Notes: generated from the letters alone by a model not told the origin. A stretch of 64,000 bases of DNA from Candidatus Nitrospira allomarina (GCF_032050975.1 NZ_CP116967.1:1113001-1177000); one strand, 5' to 3'. Shown: positions 27,616-36,619, numbered from the stretch's first letter. A program made the numbers and translations.

Positions 27616-29557
27616 TAATGATAAAGCGGCCACGGCAGCGGCTTTCCTCCGCTTTACGGTGAATCAACCAGTGTCCGTCACGGTAGCTTATGACGTGCGG
27701 CTCACGCCAAAACCGTCGTGGTTGAGCAGCTTTACCGATACGGGCAAGAATCTGGTGACCTCGGATACGACCTTCCGCCTCTATGCTCGGGCTTTCCCCG
27801 CCGGGACGATCACTCTCGGGGGTAATGCCGGTGGGGGGAGTGGCAGTATGTATTCCGTTATCGTTCAACCAGCGGAGGGCCCCGCTCCCGATATCACGCC
27901 TCCCACGGTAGCCTTGAGTGGCATCCAAAATGGGACGTCCCTGAGTGGCACCGTTACCGTATCGGCCATCGCCACAGATAATACTGGAGTGGTGGGTGTA
28001 CAATTCCGACTCAATGGGAGCAATCTGGGGGCGGAGGATACGACACTCCCTTTCTCGCAAATATGGGACACGACTGGATTGGTTTCCGGTCAATATACAT
28101 TGACCGCGATTGCCCGCGATGCGGCAGGCAATACCACAAGCTCAGCTCCGGTTACCGGAACCGTCGCCAATCCAACTACGCCGCCAACAACTATTTCCAC
28201 AACCAATCCAACCACGGGCTCATTAGCGATTACCAACCTGACCGTCGCTACTGGGTCGGCGTATGGCGTGTCCGCCGCCGGTCTTCGCGCCGGGGGGACG
28301 GTGTATCGTGACCGCGCCTATACGTTTACCACGGTCCCCACGAGTGTACAGGGCGCGGCGTATATTCAAACGGCGAATAATGATAAAGCGGCCACAACGG
28401 CGGCCTTCCTCCGCTTTACGGTGAATCAACCCGTGTCCGTCACGGTGGCCTATGACGTGCGGCTCACGCCGAAACCGTCATGGTTGAACAGCTTTACCGA
28501 TACGGGCAAGAATCTGGTGACCTCGGATACGACCCTTCACCTCTATGCTCGGGCCTTTCCGGCCGGGACGATCACTCTCGGGGGTAACGCCGGGGTTGGG
28601 AGCGGCAGCATGTATTCCGTCATTATTCAACCCTCAGCGCCAGTTACTACCACTGTCGATAATCCAACCACGGGCCCATTAGCGATTACCAGCCTGATCG
28701 TTGCCAATGGGTCAGCGTATGGCGTGTCCGCCGCCGGTCTTCGCGTGGGAGGGACGGTGTATCGCGACCGCGCCTATACGTTTACCACGGTTCCCACGAG
28801 TGTGCAGGGCGCGGCCTATATTCAAACGGCCAATAATGATAAAGCCGCCACAACGGCGGCCTTCCTCCGCTTTACGGTGAATCAACCGGTGTCCGTCTCG
28901 GTGGCCTATGACGTGCGGCTCACGCCAAAACCGTCGTGGTTGAACAGCTTTACCGATACGGGCAAGAATCTGGTGACCTCGGATGCGACCCTCCGCCTCT
29001 ATGCTCGGCCCTTTCCCGCCGGGACGATCACTCTCGGCGGCAATGCCAGCGGGGGAAGTGGCAGTATGTATTCCGTCATTGTTCAACCCTCAGCGCTCGT
29101 TACCAGTACTGTTGCCACTCCAACCATGCCCCCATTAAGCATTTCCAATCTGACCGTCGCTAGTGGGGCAGCGTATGGGGTGCCTGCCGTCGGCCTCAAA
29201 GCCGGGGGGACGGTGTATCGCGACCGCGCCTATACATTTACCACGGTCCCCACGAGTGTGCAGGGCGCGGCGTATATCCAAACAGCCAATAATGATAAAG
29301 CGGCCACAACGGCGTCCTTCCTCCGCTTTACGGTGAATCAACCGGTGTCCGTCACGGTGGCCTATGACGTGCGGCTCACGCCAAAACCGTCGTGGTTGAG
29401 CAGCTTTACCGATACGGGCAAGAACCTGGTGACCTCGGATACGACCCTCCACCTCTATGCTCGGGCCTTTCCGGCCGGGACGATCACTCTCGGGGGCAAT
29501 GCCGGTGGGGAGGGCGGTAGCATGTATTCCGTCATCGTCCAACCTGTGGTCCAATGA
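27482..29557 (+). CDS. Exported repeat protein, C-terminal part (frameshifted gene 1)
   Basis: The open frame nominally starts at a TTG, but real coding begins after the G tract (27536), continuing the gene that starts at 27076. It holds four copies of a ~140-residue all-beta domain; the hallmarks are GGTVYRDRAYTFTTVPTSVQ, ANNDKAAT, FTVNQPVSVTVAYDVRLTPK and FPAGTITLGGN. An Ig-like domain lies between copies 1 and 2 (~140-240: PPTVALSGIQNGTSLSGTVT). Threonine/proline linkers separate the rest. The domain looks like a surface or carbohydrate-binding beta-sandwich; I cannot name a family. Without frame correction it lacks its own start and signal peptide and would be silent. Confidence 0.72.
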   Translation: MPVEPRTWWPPSASKPGGTVYRDRAYTFTTVPTSVQGAAYIQTANNDKAATAAAFLRFTVNQPVSVTVAYDVRLTPKPSWLSSFTDTGKNLVTSDTTFRLYARAFPAGTITLGGNAGGGSGSMYSVIVQPAEGPAPDITPPTVALSGIQNGTSLSGTVTVSAIATDNTGVVGVQFRLNGSNLGAEDTTLPFSQIWDTTGLVSGQYTLTAIARDAAGNTTSSAPVTGTVANPTTPPTTISTTNPTTGSLAITNLTVATGSAYGVSAAGLRAGGTVYRDRAYTFTTVPTSVQGAAYIQTANNDKAATTAAFLRFTVNQPVSVTVAYDVRLTPKPSWLNSFTDTGKNLVTSDTTLHLYARAFPAGTITLGGNAGVGSGSMYSVIIQPSAPVTTTVDNPTTGPLAITSLIVANGSAYGVSAAGLRVGGTVYRDRAYTFTTVPTSVQGAAYIQTANNDKAATTAAFLRFTVNQPVSVSVAYDVRLTPKPSWLNSFTDTGKNLVTSDATLRLYARPFPAGTITLGGNASGGSGSMYSVIVQPSALVTSTVATPTMPPLSISNLTVASGAAYGVPAVGLKAGGTVYRDRAYTFTTVPTSVQGAAYIQTANNDKAATTASFLRFTVNQPVSVTVAYDVRLTPKPSWLSSFTDTGKNLVTSDTTLHLYARAFPAGTITLGGNAGGEGGSMYSVIVQPVVQ
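28210..29551 (+). repeat. Three tandem ~430-bp repeats coding for a ~140-residue domain
   Basis: Units at about 28210-28637, 28660-29092 and 29130-29551 are nearly identical at the DNA level. They match the first unit of the same gene (27461-27870) and the single unit of the next gene (30536-30951). Variation is concentrated in the linkers and in a few codons (SSF/NSF, HLYARA/RLYARP), which suggests recent duplication or gene conversion. Confidence 0.9.
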
Positions 29558-29629
29558 TGTTGTGTTGGAAGAATTCGATCCATCTATTGAGCTTTTTGTT
29601 TGGTTGTCCGCATCTATCCGACGCCGAAG
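29551..29629 (+). pseudogene. Remnant of a second KefB-like antiporter gene
   Basis: This ~79-base stretch matches 25961-26040 inside the antiporter gene. The first 50 bases differ at 10 positions, and a 1-base deletion follows. Translated it reads NDVVLEEFDPSIELFVW against NDVVPEEFETSIEIFAL of the intact gene. It begins within the last codons of gene 1 (CAATGA supplies its stop) and ends ~10 bases before the second long repeat. The divergence says it comes from a paralogue, not from a recent copy of the neighbour. Confidence 0.7.
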
Positions 29630-29969
29630 GCCATGATCAAAACCCTGCATCCCAGGTGGGTCCTGGAAGGGGATGCGATGTCGTCTGGGCTTTCGGTGAA
29701 GGAAAGCTTCGCGAATGGATCTTTTCGTATTCCAAACCAGAGGGCCTCGTCAAGTAAGCTTTGAGCCTTCACGCCTTGCGCACGTCTCAAGGAGAAGGAA
29801 GAAGACCTGGCAAACGTGCCGTTCAAGAACGATCATGATTGGACGGCAAGTGCCAGAAGAATTCGCCAACTTCCCCCGCCTGGTTCATGCCTTAAAGGCT
29901 TTTGGAGATCCACCGATAAAAGCCCGTGAAGTAACAAGAGCCTGTGTCTTCTCCCATTCAAGAGCGAGC

Positions 29970-29998
29970 TTGAATCATTCGAACGAAGATGGCATAAC
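29970..29998 (+). promoter_or_regulatory. Promoter-like site upstream of riboswitch 2
   Basis: TTGAAT, 17-base spacer, CATAAC; the -35 is slightly closer to consensus than in copy 1. It would start transcription just before the second aptamer. Confidence 0.45.
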
Positions 29999-30016
29999 AC
30001 AGCATAAACGAGTGGC

Positions 30017-30104
30017 CTCTTTCCGATAAAGGCAAACCCATTGTGAAGTGGGGACGCAAAGCCACGGGTCAGAATTTCTGATAGCCGGGTTACCGAAGAA
30101 AGGG
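30017..30104 (+). promoter_or_regulatory. Cyclic di-GMP-I (GEMM-I) riboswitch, copy 2
   Basis: Same fold as copy 1: P1 CTCTTTC (30017-30023) with GAAAGGG (30098-30104, one G-U pair replacing A-U), P1b with the GTGA tetraloop, GGGACGCAAAGCC, and TAGCCGGGTTACCGA. The A-to-G change in P1 keeps pairing, which supports the helix. The possible pairing of GGGTTACC (30087-30094) with GGTATCCC (30144-30151) in front of the ATG is also kept. It controls the gene at 30152. Confidence 0.93.
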
Positions 30105-30151
30105 AGACGTGCGGGAATGGGGCCTCTGTATGTGTGCGAAGGAGGTATCCC

Positions 30152-31840
30152 ATGTCCGATGTTCGTGCGGCGAGTCGTCTAAAAAAGTGTCTAGCGTGGT
30201 GTATACTTGGCAGTTGTCTCCTTTTTCTCCCGCAAGGGGCACAAGCCGCCACCAGTGATTCGGCTACCCTCCAATGGACCGCCAATCAAGAGGCCAATTT
30301 AGCGGGGTATCGGATCTATCGAGGAACCAACCCCGGGGTCTATGGGGTTCCCACGACGGTCGGGAAGATCACGACCCATCAATATACCAACTTACTCACG
30401 GACAAAACGCACTATTTTACGGTTACGGCTTTCGATGCCTCGGGCAATGAAAGTCTTCCCTCCCCCGAGGTGAAAAAATATATTGCACCGTCCTCCAACT
30501 CTTCCGGTTCCTCGAGTCCGCCGCCGCCCTCTTCGCTCAGTATTTCAAATCTGACCGTCGCTAGTGGGTCAGCGTATAGCGTGTCCGCCGTCGGCCTCCA
30601 AGCCGGGGGGACGGTGTATCGCGACCGCGCCTATACATTTACCTCGGTCCCCACGAGTGTGCAGGGCGCGGCCTATATTCAAACGGCCAATAATGATAAA
30701 GCGGCCACGACGGCCGCCTTCCTCCGCTTTACGGTGAATCAGCCGGTGTCCGTCACGGTGGCCTATGACGTGCGGCTCACGCCAAAACCGTCATGGTTGA
30801 GCAGCTTTACCGATACGGGCAAGAATCTGGTGACCTCGGATACGACTCTCCACCTCTATGCTCGGGCCTTTCCGGCCGGGACGATCACTCTCGGGGGCAA
30901 TGCCAGCGGGGGGAGTGGCAGTATGTATTCCGTCATCGTTCAACCAGCGGAGGGCCCCGCTCCCGATATCACGCCTCCGACTACTCATGTGCTTTGGCGC
31001 AATGCGAGTAGCGGTGAAGTCGCTGTCTGGCGGATGAATGGGCTAACCATTACGTCAGTCGGTTTCCCGGGAAGTACTTCTACAGAATGGAAGATTAAGC
31101 AGGTGGGAGATATTAATGGTGATGGTGAAGGCGACATCCTTTGGCAGAACACCATAAGTGGAGTGGTGGGTATTTGGCTAATGAAGGAGGGGACAATACA
31201 ATCGTTCGGCTTTCCCGGTGGTGTGTCAGCCGAATGGGTAGTTAAGGGGATCGGTGATATCAATGGGGATGGCAAAGGGGATGTGATCTGGCGCAATAAG
31301 AAAAGTGGAATGGTGACTGTATGGTTTATGGATGGGCTGTCGATTCGCTCTGTCGGCTTTCTTGGAGGCACTCCAACCGTGTGGGAAATAGAGCAAGTGG
31401 GCGACATCAATGGCGATGGGAGGGCCGACCTGGTTTGGCAGAATCGGACGAATGGCACAGTGGCGGTCTGGTTACTGAACGGGTTGACCATTACCGCGGT
31501 GGGCTTTCCCTCAAGCACTTCACTGGATTGGGAGATTCAACTACTTGGAGATGTCAATGGGGACGGTAAAGGGGATGTGATCTGGCGCAATAAGAAAAGT
31601 GGAATGGTGTCGGTGTGGCTGATGAACGGGGTGACGACACCCTTGGCAGGTTTTATAGGAGGCATACCTCTTGAATGGGACATTAGGCAGGTGAGTGATG
31701 CGGATGGAGATGGTAAGGGAGATGTGATCTTGCAAAATCGAACGAATGGCAAAGTGGCAGTGTGGCTGATGGATGGGTTGAAAATTGGTTCGGTGGGGTT
31801 TCCGGGCAGTACCCCGGTGAACTGGGAAATACAAAAATAA
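30152..31840 (+). CDS. Exported protein with fibronectin-III, repeat domain and FG-GAP/VCBS-like repeats
   Basis: 562 residues. AAGGAGGT lies 5 bases before the ATG. Signal peptide ~1-32 (LAWCILGSCLLFLPQGAQA), fibronectin-III domain ~34-118, Ser/Pro linker, one copy of the ~140-residue domain (~128-270). About six repeats of ~46 residues then run to the end, each with a calcium-loop-like D-x-N/D-x-D-G-x-x-D (GDINGDGEGD, GDINGDGKGD, GDINGDGRAD, GDVNGDGKGD, SDADGDGKGD) and WRN/WQN...VAVWLMNG. This is the FG-GAP/VCBS-like beta-propeller pattern. A secreted or surface protein, possibly an adhesin. Expression should follow c-di-GMP through riboswitch 2. Confidence 0.88.
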   Translation: MSDVRAASRLKKCLAWCILGSCLLFLPQGAQAATSDSATLQWTANQEANLAGYRIYRGTNPGVYGVPTTVGKITTHQYTNLLTDKTHYFTVTAFDASGNESLPSPEVKKYIAPSSNSSGSSSPPPPSSLSISNLTVASGSAYSVSAVGLQAGGTVYRDRAYTFTSVPTSVQGAAYIQTANNDKAATTAAFLRFTVNQPVSVTVAYDVRLTPKPSWLSSFTDTGKNLVTSDTTLHLYARAFPAGTITLGGNASGGSGSMYSVIVQPAEGPAPDITPPTTHVLWRNASSGEVAVWRMNGLTITSVGFPGSTSTEWKIKQVGDINGDGEGDILWQNTISGVVGIWLMKEGTIQSFGFPGGVSAEWVVKGIGDINGDGKGDVIWRNKKSGMVTVWFMDGLSIRSVGFLGGTPTVWEIEQVGDINGDGRADLVWQNRTNGTVAVWLLNGLTITAVGFPSSTSLDWEIQLLGDVNGDGKGDVIWRNKKSGMVSVWLMNGVTTPLAGFIGGIPLEWDIRQVSDADGDGKGDVILQNRTNGKVAVWLMDGLKIGSVGFPGSTPVNWEIQK

Positions 31841-31916
31841 GATGGGTGGGAATAACATCACCAGTTGCCTCAAATTTCAAAAAGTGATTGGTCTGGGTAA
31901 CATGTAGGGGTGAACG

Positions 31917-32708
31917 ATGACATATCAAGCTCAACGACAGCTAGGGAGCGGACGCCACTTCTTCATGGTGTGTGGCGGAGTACTTCTGGGCATCAGTCTA
32001 TGCGGCTTGCCGGATATGGTGTTGGCCACTGATCGACAGGTTCCGCTTCATGTCGATTCCGGAGGATTGACTGGTCAGTTGCACCAGGTATCTCTGCGCA
32101 CAGTCCTTGGTCAGTTGCAAAAACAATTGGGCCTTGACTATGTGGCACCGGATGCAGAATTGGAGAAAGTCATTTCGGTGAGGTTACAGAATGAACCCTT
32201 GCACAGGGCACTCTCGAAAATTTTGGGTCAGTGGGACTATGCCTTTACATTGAATGCGGCTGGACAAATCACCACACTCCATGTGATGGCTAAGGTCTCA
32301 CCGGAAGTATCCCTATCGGATAAGAAGGTTAAAGACTGGGAACGGGAACCTTCGGGGCAAAAGGCCAGTGCAGTCCCAAAAAGCGGGTTAGGAAGCCATG
32401 GGTTAGATAGGGAGAGTGAAAGTCAGATGAATAAGAATGTGCCCAGATCTGAACGGCAATCTCATGGGAAGCGAAGGTTCGGTGGACAGGTGTTCGCCAT
32501 CAGGAATGTTCCTATGGAGATTCGTCCACCTGCGCCCGGAGCATCCATGCAAATTTCCCCAGCCAATACTAGAGACATGCCGATAACTCCGGCGGGAAAT
32601 AGTGAGCCCGCGATGAAAATCATTCCTCCGACCGGATTTCCTCCTATGAAAATTCAACCCGTACCGAAAAATATTCAACAAGAAATGCTTCTTCCCCTGA
32701 ACCCATAA
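31917..32708 (+). CDS. Exported STN-domain protein
   Basis: 263 residues. N-terminal signal region with FMVCGGVLLGISLCGLPDMVLA. Residues ~45-125 match the secretin/TonB short N-terminal (STN) domain: SLRTVLGQLQKQLGLDYVAP...ISVRLQNEPLHRALSKILGQ, then YAFTLNAAGQITTLHVM. The rest (130-263) is low-complexity, rich in P, M, S and K, with no barrel or secretin core. STN domains normally sit on secretins or TonB receptors, so an isolated one is unusual. It begins 76 bases after gene 2 on the same strand and may share its transcript. Confidence 0.8.
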   Translation: MTYQAQRQLGSGRHFFMVCGGVLLGISLCGLPDMVLATDRQVPLHVDSGGLTGQLHQVSLRTVLGQLQKQLGLDYVAPDAELEKVISVRLQNEPLHRALSKILGQWDYAFTLNAAGQITTLHVMAKVSPEVSLSDKKVKDWEREPSGQKASAVPKSGLGSHGLDRESESQMNKNVPRSERQSHGKRRFGGQVFAIRNVPMEIRPPAPGASMQISPANTRDMPITPAGNSEPAMKIIPPTGFPPMKIQPVPKNIQQEMLLPLNP

Positions 32709-33218
32709 AGTCGAACCAAAAGCTCTCTCCACCGTCTTGCCTGTTATTGGCAGGATAGGCTCCTCTATATTTATAAGGAGAAAAGACAGAACAATTACGT
32801 AATCGTATTTCGCAGAGAGTTCTTAATTTCAGGGAACTATTCATACTAATTAAAGCGGGCCTCTCCTATTGGAAAATTTGTAGGGCTAACAGCAAGGCCT
32901 GCTTTCTGCTCATGCCATTTCGACATTCTGGCTTTGCGTATGGGGTCGTGTTGCTCTGGGTATACCTCATTTTCCCTTTGCCTGCTCTCCCCTTCTTGAA
33001 AGAAGTCATTTTTAAGAAAGGTCTTAATAATTCGGAAAAAGGGCTGTTCACCTCCTTCTTAGTATTCTTAGCTTGTCCAATCAGGAGTAGCCCTGCTGGA
33101 TGGACCATTCTGAACACTCCATTTTTCGATTCTGGGTTGAATGGAAAATACGTTGTGCCTATGCCTCTCGAAAGTCATGGGAATATTGGTTTGTGAGGTA
33201 AGGGGAGACTCTACGTAC
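32709..33218. other. Gap without a convincing gene
   Basis: 510 bases between convergent genes. Frames of 80-95 codons exist on both strands (32912-33196 plus, 32866-33117 minus), but neither has a ribosome-binding site or recognisable features. No terminator seen. Confidence 0.4.
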
Positions 33219-34622
33219 TCAGGGAATGATGCTCACGAGCAACATGGCAGAAGTTTGGCCGTATTGGGTTTGAAAAGAAGAGTTATTCATTTGCTGGTTG
33301 TGTGCGATTTTGAGGCTGAGGGTTTGTTGGCGATGGTTCAGATGTAAGTAGTCCCGAACGTCTTTTTTGAATAACAGGGAGACGTCGTATATTTGAGGAT
33401 TGGCGGGGATATTAGAGCGTTGGTTGAGGATATATTGTCCAAGAATCGAAACATGCAGGGAATCATCCACAGCAAGGTAGGCGTAGCCAAGTTTTGCCGC
33501 CAGCGTGTCAGTACGAAGTGCATCAAAACGATTCAGGTCCCGGGCGAATTCAATTCCCGGTTTGAGAGTCGAAGTTGGGGAAACTCGAAAATTCGAACCA
33601 AGCTTGGCAAAGAACCGATCGTTGGCCATCGTGCCACGGGAATTGACTCGCCGGATAAACCCCCACTGGGGCGTGAGATCTACCGGTTCTAACAGATTCA
33701 GGGTGCCACCCAATTTTGATCCAAATTCCTCCTCTGACCCATTCTCTCCATATTCACTTTGAGACGTTTTATAATAAGAGGACCAATCCCCCTTGCCCGC
33801 CCCGTGGAGAAACGACATGTTCGCGGAAACGGTTTCTGTGTTAATCACATTGGAGAGAGGCCCCTCAGGACGAGTGAAAATGTCTTTTTGCTGCCTGGCA
33901 TACCCAAGGGATAGGCTGGGCCAATTGGGAGCGGACAAGAGCAAAGAAAATTTTTGTTGGTTAGCGACGGTTTGAGAACGAGAGAGATCTCCCTCCACAT
34001 TACTAGTGAATCGGCTGAGTTCAATTTGGGGAGTGACGAACGGAAGATTCCATTCCCATGCCAGTTTTCCTCCTACCCGATCATTGGGCGTCGTCAGTGA
34101 AGTGTTCCCGGTTTCTTGCCCGGAGAAGCCATACTGAGCTTGATACTTCATACTGGCTGTGGTCCCCTTAAGAACGATTTGAGCTCCCATGCGGTTGGTT
34201 AACGGCGTTGCGGAGTTGTCCGTTACAAAGGGATCCCTATACATCATCTGGACTCCAGCGGACAGGGCATCATGAAAAAGAGGAATATCATTTGATGCTT
34301 CATACAAACTGCTACCACCTTGGCTCACCAGCGAGGGCATATCGCGAGCGTTCTGAAGGTTGAACGGTTCACGTTTTTGGTTAAAGTTGAAACGAGTGAG
34401 AGCATATTCATTCTTCGATACAGTACAGGGCGTGCTTGGGGAGAAGAACGGCGAAGAACGTCCTAAAGAGGAATAGTTTGGAGAGCCACATGCATTGGAA
34501 TGTGAATCGGTTCGCAGACCTAATCGATCAACGTGCGGGATCGTATCCGCAGAAAAGGCTGAATCGCTTGCAAATGGGAGAAGTAGACATCCCATAACCA
34601 ACCAGAGAACAGTCCGCACCAT
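33219..34622 (-). CDS. Probable outer-membrane beta-barrel protein
   Basis: 467 residues. AGGGGG lies 6 bases before the ATG at 34622 (a GTG one codon earlier is also possible). Signal peptide VLWLVMGCLLLPFASDSAFSA. From ~90 on the sequence alternates short amphipathic strands (e.g. MKYQAQYGFSGQE, KLAWEWNLPFVTPQIELSRF, LSLGYARQQKD, WSSYYKTSQSEYGENG, KLGYAYLAVDDSLHVSILGQY), the pattern of a large barrel. Family unknown. It ends AMLLVSIIP, without the common C-terminal phenylalanine. Confidence 0.6.
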   Translation of the reverse strand: MVRTVLWLVMGCLLLPFASDSAFSADTIPHVDRLGLRTDSHSNACGSPNYSSLGRSSPFFSPSTPCTVSKNEYALTRFNFNQKREPFNLQNARDMPSLVSQGGSSLYEASNDIPLFHDALSAGVQMMYRDPFVTDNSATPLTNRMGAQIVLKGTTASMKYQAQYGFSGQETGNTSLTTPNDRVGGKLAWEWNLPFVTPQIELSRFTSNVEGDLSRSQTVANQQKFSLLLSAPNWPSLSLGYARQQKDIFTRPEGPLSNVINTETVSANMSFLHGAGKGDWSSYYKTSQSEYGENGSEEEFGSKLGGTLNLLEPVDLTPQWGFIRRVNSRGTMANDRFFAKLGSNFRVSPTSTLKPGIEFARDLNRFDALRTDTLAAKLGYAYLAVDDSLHVSILGQYILNQRSNIPANPQIYDVSLLFKKDVRDYLHLNHRQQTLSLKIAHNQQMNNSSFQTQYGQTSAMLLVSIIP

Positions 34623-35337
34623 CACCTGCCCCCTTCGTTATGTTTTTTCTCTCATCTTTATCGGTTAGCAACTCAGATGCCGTAGGGCAAAATGGGCAGA
34701 AATTTCCTCCAAAATTGCAAATATTTGTTAGAAGAAAAATAAGAGAGTTGATCTCATTGCTAATATTTCAAATTGCAACAATTTTGGAGTTGGAAAGTTT
34801 TTCCCATGTGCGAGAAACCTGAGTGAATCTGGGGGATTCCAGACACAGGTTCCCTGTGCTTTTATAACCACAAAGGAATTGTGGCGATAAAGAAACGATA
34901 GAAAGTGGAGGCAGATAGCGGCCACCCCGGAAATTCGGTGAATCAGGTGTCTATCTCGCTTTTGAAATCCTGAAATAATCGAAAATCTGTATCCAAAAGT
35001 CACAAAGGATGCCTAAAACGATATAATGACATGGTGTTACCCTAAAGGTATTGTAAGGCGCGAACGACGGCTGCATGTTCAAAACGGTATGATCCCAAAA
35101 ATGGATGTGGGAAATAGTGAATACATATTTTTACTACTTTTCATCTCACCAAGTATGGGAGTTTGGCGAGAAGTTTGGGATTATGAAAAGCCTCGTAATG
35201 TCGAAAGAATCAGGCCCCGTAATGATATTCAGTTTCTTGAGACTAACGAGTACGCACATTTGACGGGAAGATGTATATTTTTAACTCCTCAAAGCCCCTC
35301 AGTTCTTAAATGAATGGGTGAAAAAATGGAGGCCTTG
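34623..35337. other. Divergent intergenic region, AT-rich
   Basis: 715 bases, more AT-rich than the neighbours. Related inverted elements sit near 34708 (TCCAAAATTGCAAATATT) and, on the other strand, near 34770-34797. A TATAAT occurs at 35022-35027. A 95-codon frame (35026-35313) has no ribosome-binding site or recognisable product. It must contain promoters for both flanking genes. Confidence 0.4.
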
Positions 35338-35964
35338 ATGAAACGAATCCGGTACTTTTCATTCAGCATTGGATTGGCGGCACTGTTGATAGGGGGAGTG
35401 GCGGCCTTCTCTCAAGTGAGTCTTGCGACAGAAAAGACTCAATATGCTAAAGCCACATTTGCCGGAGGCTGCTTCTGGTGCATGGAAGAGGTGTATGAAA
35501 AAGTTGATGGGGTGGTATCTGTAGTCTCTGGATATACGGGAGGACACCTATCCCATCCAACTTATGAGCAAGTGTCGGCCGGAGGAACTGGGCATGCTGA
35601 AGCCGTTGAAGTGACCTACGATCCTACCAAGGTCACGTATCAACGTCTGTTGGAGGTGTTTTGGCATAATGTTGACCCTACCACGCCGAATGCCCAGTTC
35701 TGTGATCATGGCGATCAATATCGAACCGCAATCTTCTACCATGACGAAAACCAAAAAATGGCAATCGACGAATCCAAGCTGGCAGTGGAGAGTTCCAAAT
35801 CATTTCCGCAACCAATCGTGACCGAGATTGTTCCGTTTTCGGTCTTCTTCTCTGCCGAAGACTATCATCAGGATTTTTATAAAAAAAATCCCGTCCGGTA
35901 CAAGTTTTATAAATGGAATTGTGGACGTTCGCAGCGTTTGGAAGAGTTGTGGGGAAGGCCATAA
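35338..35964 (+). CDS. msrA: Peptide methionine sulfoxide reductase MsrA, exported
   Basis: 208 residues. GGAGG lies 5 bases before the ATG at 35338, chosen over upstream in-frame ATGs (35314, 35326) because it also gives a clean signal peptide, MKRIRYFSFSIGLAALLIGG. The catalytic motif is GGCFWCME (Cys45). GYTGG, EQVSAGGTGHAEAVEV and FCDHGDQYRTAIFY complete the family pattern. It repairs Met-S-sulfoxide in proteins, here presumably in the periplasm. No MsrB domain or gene is adjacent. Confidence 0.95.
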   Translation: MKRIRYFSFSIGLAALLIGGVAAFSQVSLATEKTQYAKATFAGGCFWCMEEVYEKVDGVVSVVSGYTGGHLSHPTYEQVSAGGTGHAEAVEVTYDPTKVTYQRLLEVFWHNVDPTTPNAQFCDHGDQYRTAIFYHDENQKMAIDESKLAVESSKSFPQPIVTEIVPFSVFFSAEDYHQDFYKKNPVRYKFYKWNCGRSQRLEELWGRP

Positions 35965-36619
35965 TCACATCAAAAGGACTTACCCCCCACCCTTTTCTGG
36001 CATTTAATTTATGGTCTTGGATTTGTAAAGGTGGTAGGCTTCTTCTTGTTCTCTTGACCTTTAATAGCCGGCACATACCGTGTGAGCTTGTTGGGTATGA
36101 TCCGCGTTGCTGGCGTCGCCCGACTTCTTTTTTCTTCCGCCAGTTCACAGGCAGCCAATGTTGCTTTTTTTGATGGTTCTAAAGTTGAATCCTATGGCGA
36201 GGCACTACATCAAAATCTAGAAGGCAGTCTATTCATAGTATCTACGCTCGTGAGGTGTGAGAAAAGTTTCCGGAAATCTTGGACAAATTTTTCACTGTCC
36301 GGGAACATGACAATCGTAATGCTTATGAATTCACCGTCTCTTCAGTTATGGGATTGCCCATCAGAATGAGCAATGCCTTAAGACCGCATTATTCCCTCCC
36401 CCTACGTTTGGATCTTGGATCGCGATTCTTCCATCCGTGCTACTAACAAATGACCGCATCTTAACCGACATCTTCAATTGTAGTCTGATATATTCCTTCC
36501 TTTGGATGAAAGCCAGATTGAATGAATCCTGCCTTAACGCCGGAAGTATGAAAGACTCTCGCAGTAGCCCAGAACCGAAAAAGGTAATTTTCCCTTCGCA
36601 TTTCGGTCGGGGGTTGTGT
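35965..36619. other. Gap without a convincing gene
   Basis: 655 bases. A 95-codon frame at 36082-36369 has no features I recognise. The frame of the next gene is open from 36437, but its first ~37 codons read as non-coding. Confidence 0.4.

Larger units (their letters stand above)
26568..27903 (+). repeat. Long direct repeat, copy 1 (promoter, riboswitch, 5' half of an exported-protein gene)
   Basis: Almost the same sequence recurs at 29640-30978. The match begins at AAACCCTGCATCCCAGG and ends at GATATCACGCCTCC. Spacing between copies is 3072 bases at the left end, 3076 at the start codons and 3075 at the right end, so only a few small indels separate them. The unit holds a noncoding upstream part (26568-26893), a promoter-like site, a c-di-GMP-I riboswitch, and the first ~275 codons of the gene (signal peptide, fibronectin-III domain, one ~140-residue domain). 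Confidence 0.92.
29640..30978 (+). repeat. Long direct repeat, copy 2
   Basis: Second copy of the unit at 26568-27903, with the same order of parts. It has six G where copy 1 has seven, so its gene is intact. Single-base differences are scattered, and a short tract around 29930-29960 is more diverged. The upstream part (29640-29969) holds no recognisable gene. Confidence 0.92.

Noticed and set aside
28712-29650. Long minus-strand frames across the exported repeat genes (arginine/histidine-rich products)
   Set aside because: They are antisense shadows of the repeat domain; the same pattern recurs at each repeat copy and no ribosome-binding site supports them.
27461-30951. Repeats considered as a CRISPR array
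   Set aside because: Units are ~430 bases, translated and in frame; no short repeats with unique spacers.
35026-35313. 95-codon frame upstream of msrA
   Set aside because: No ribosome-binding site and no recognisable features; kept as intergenic.
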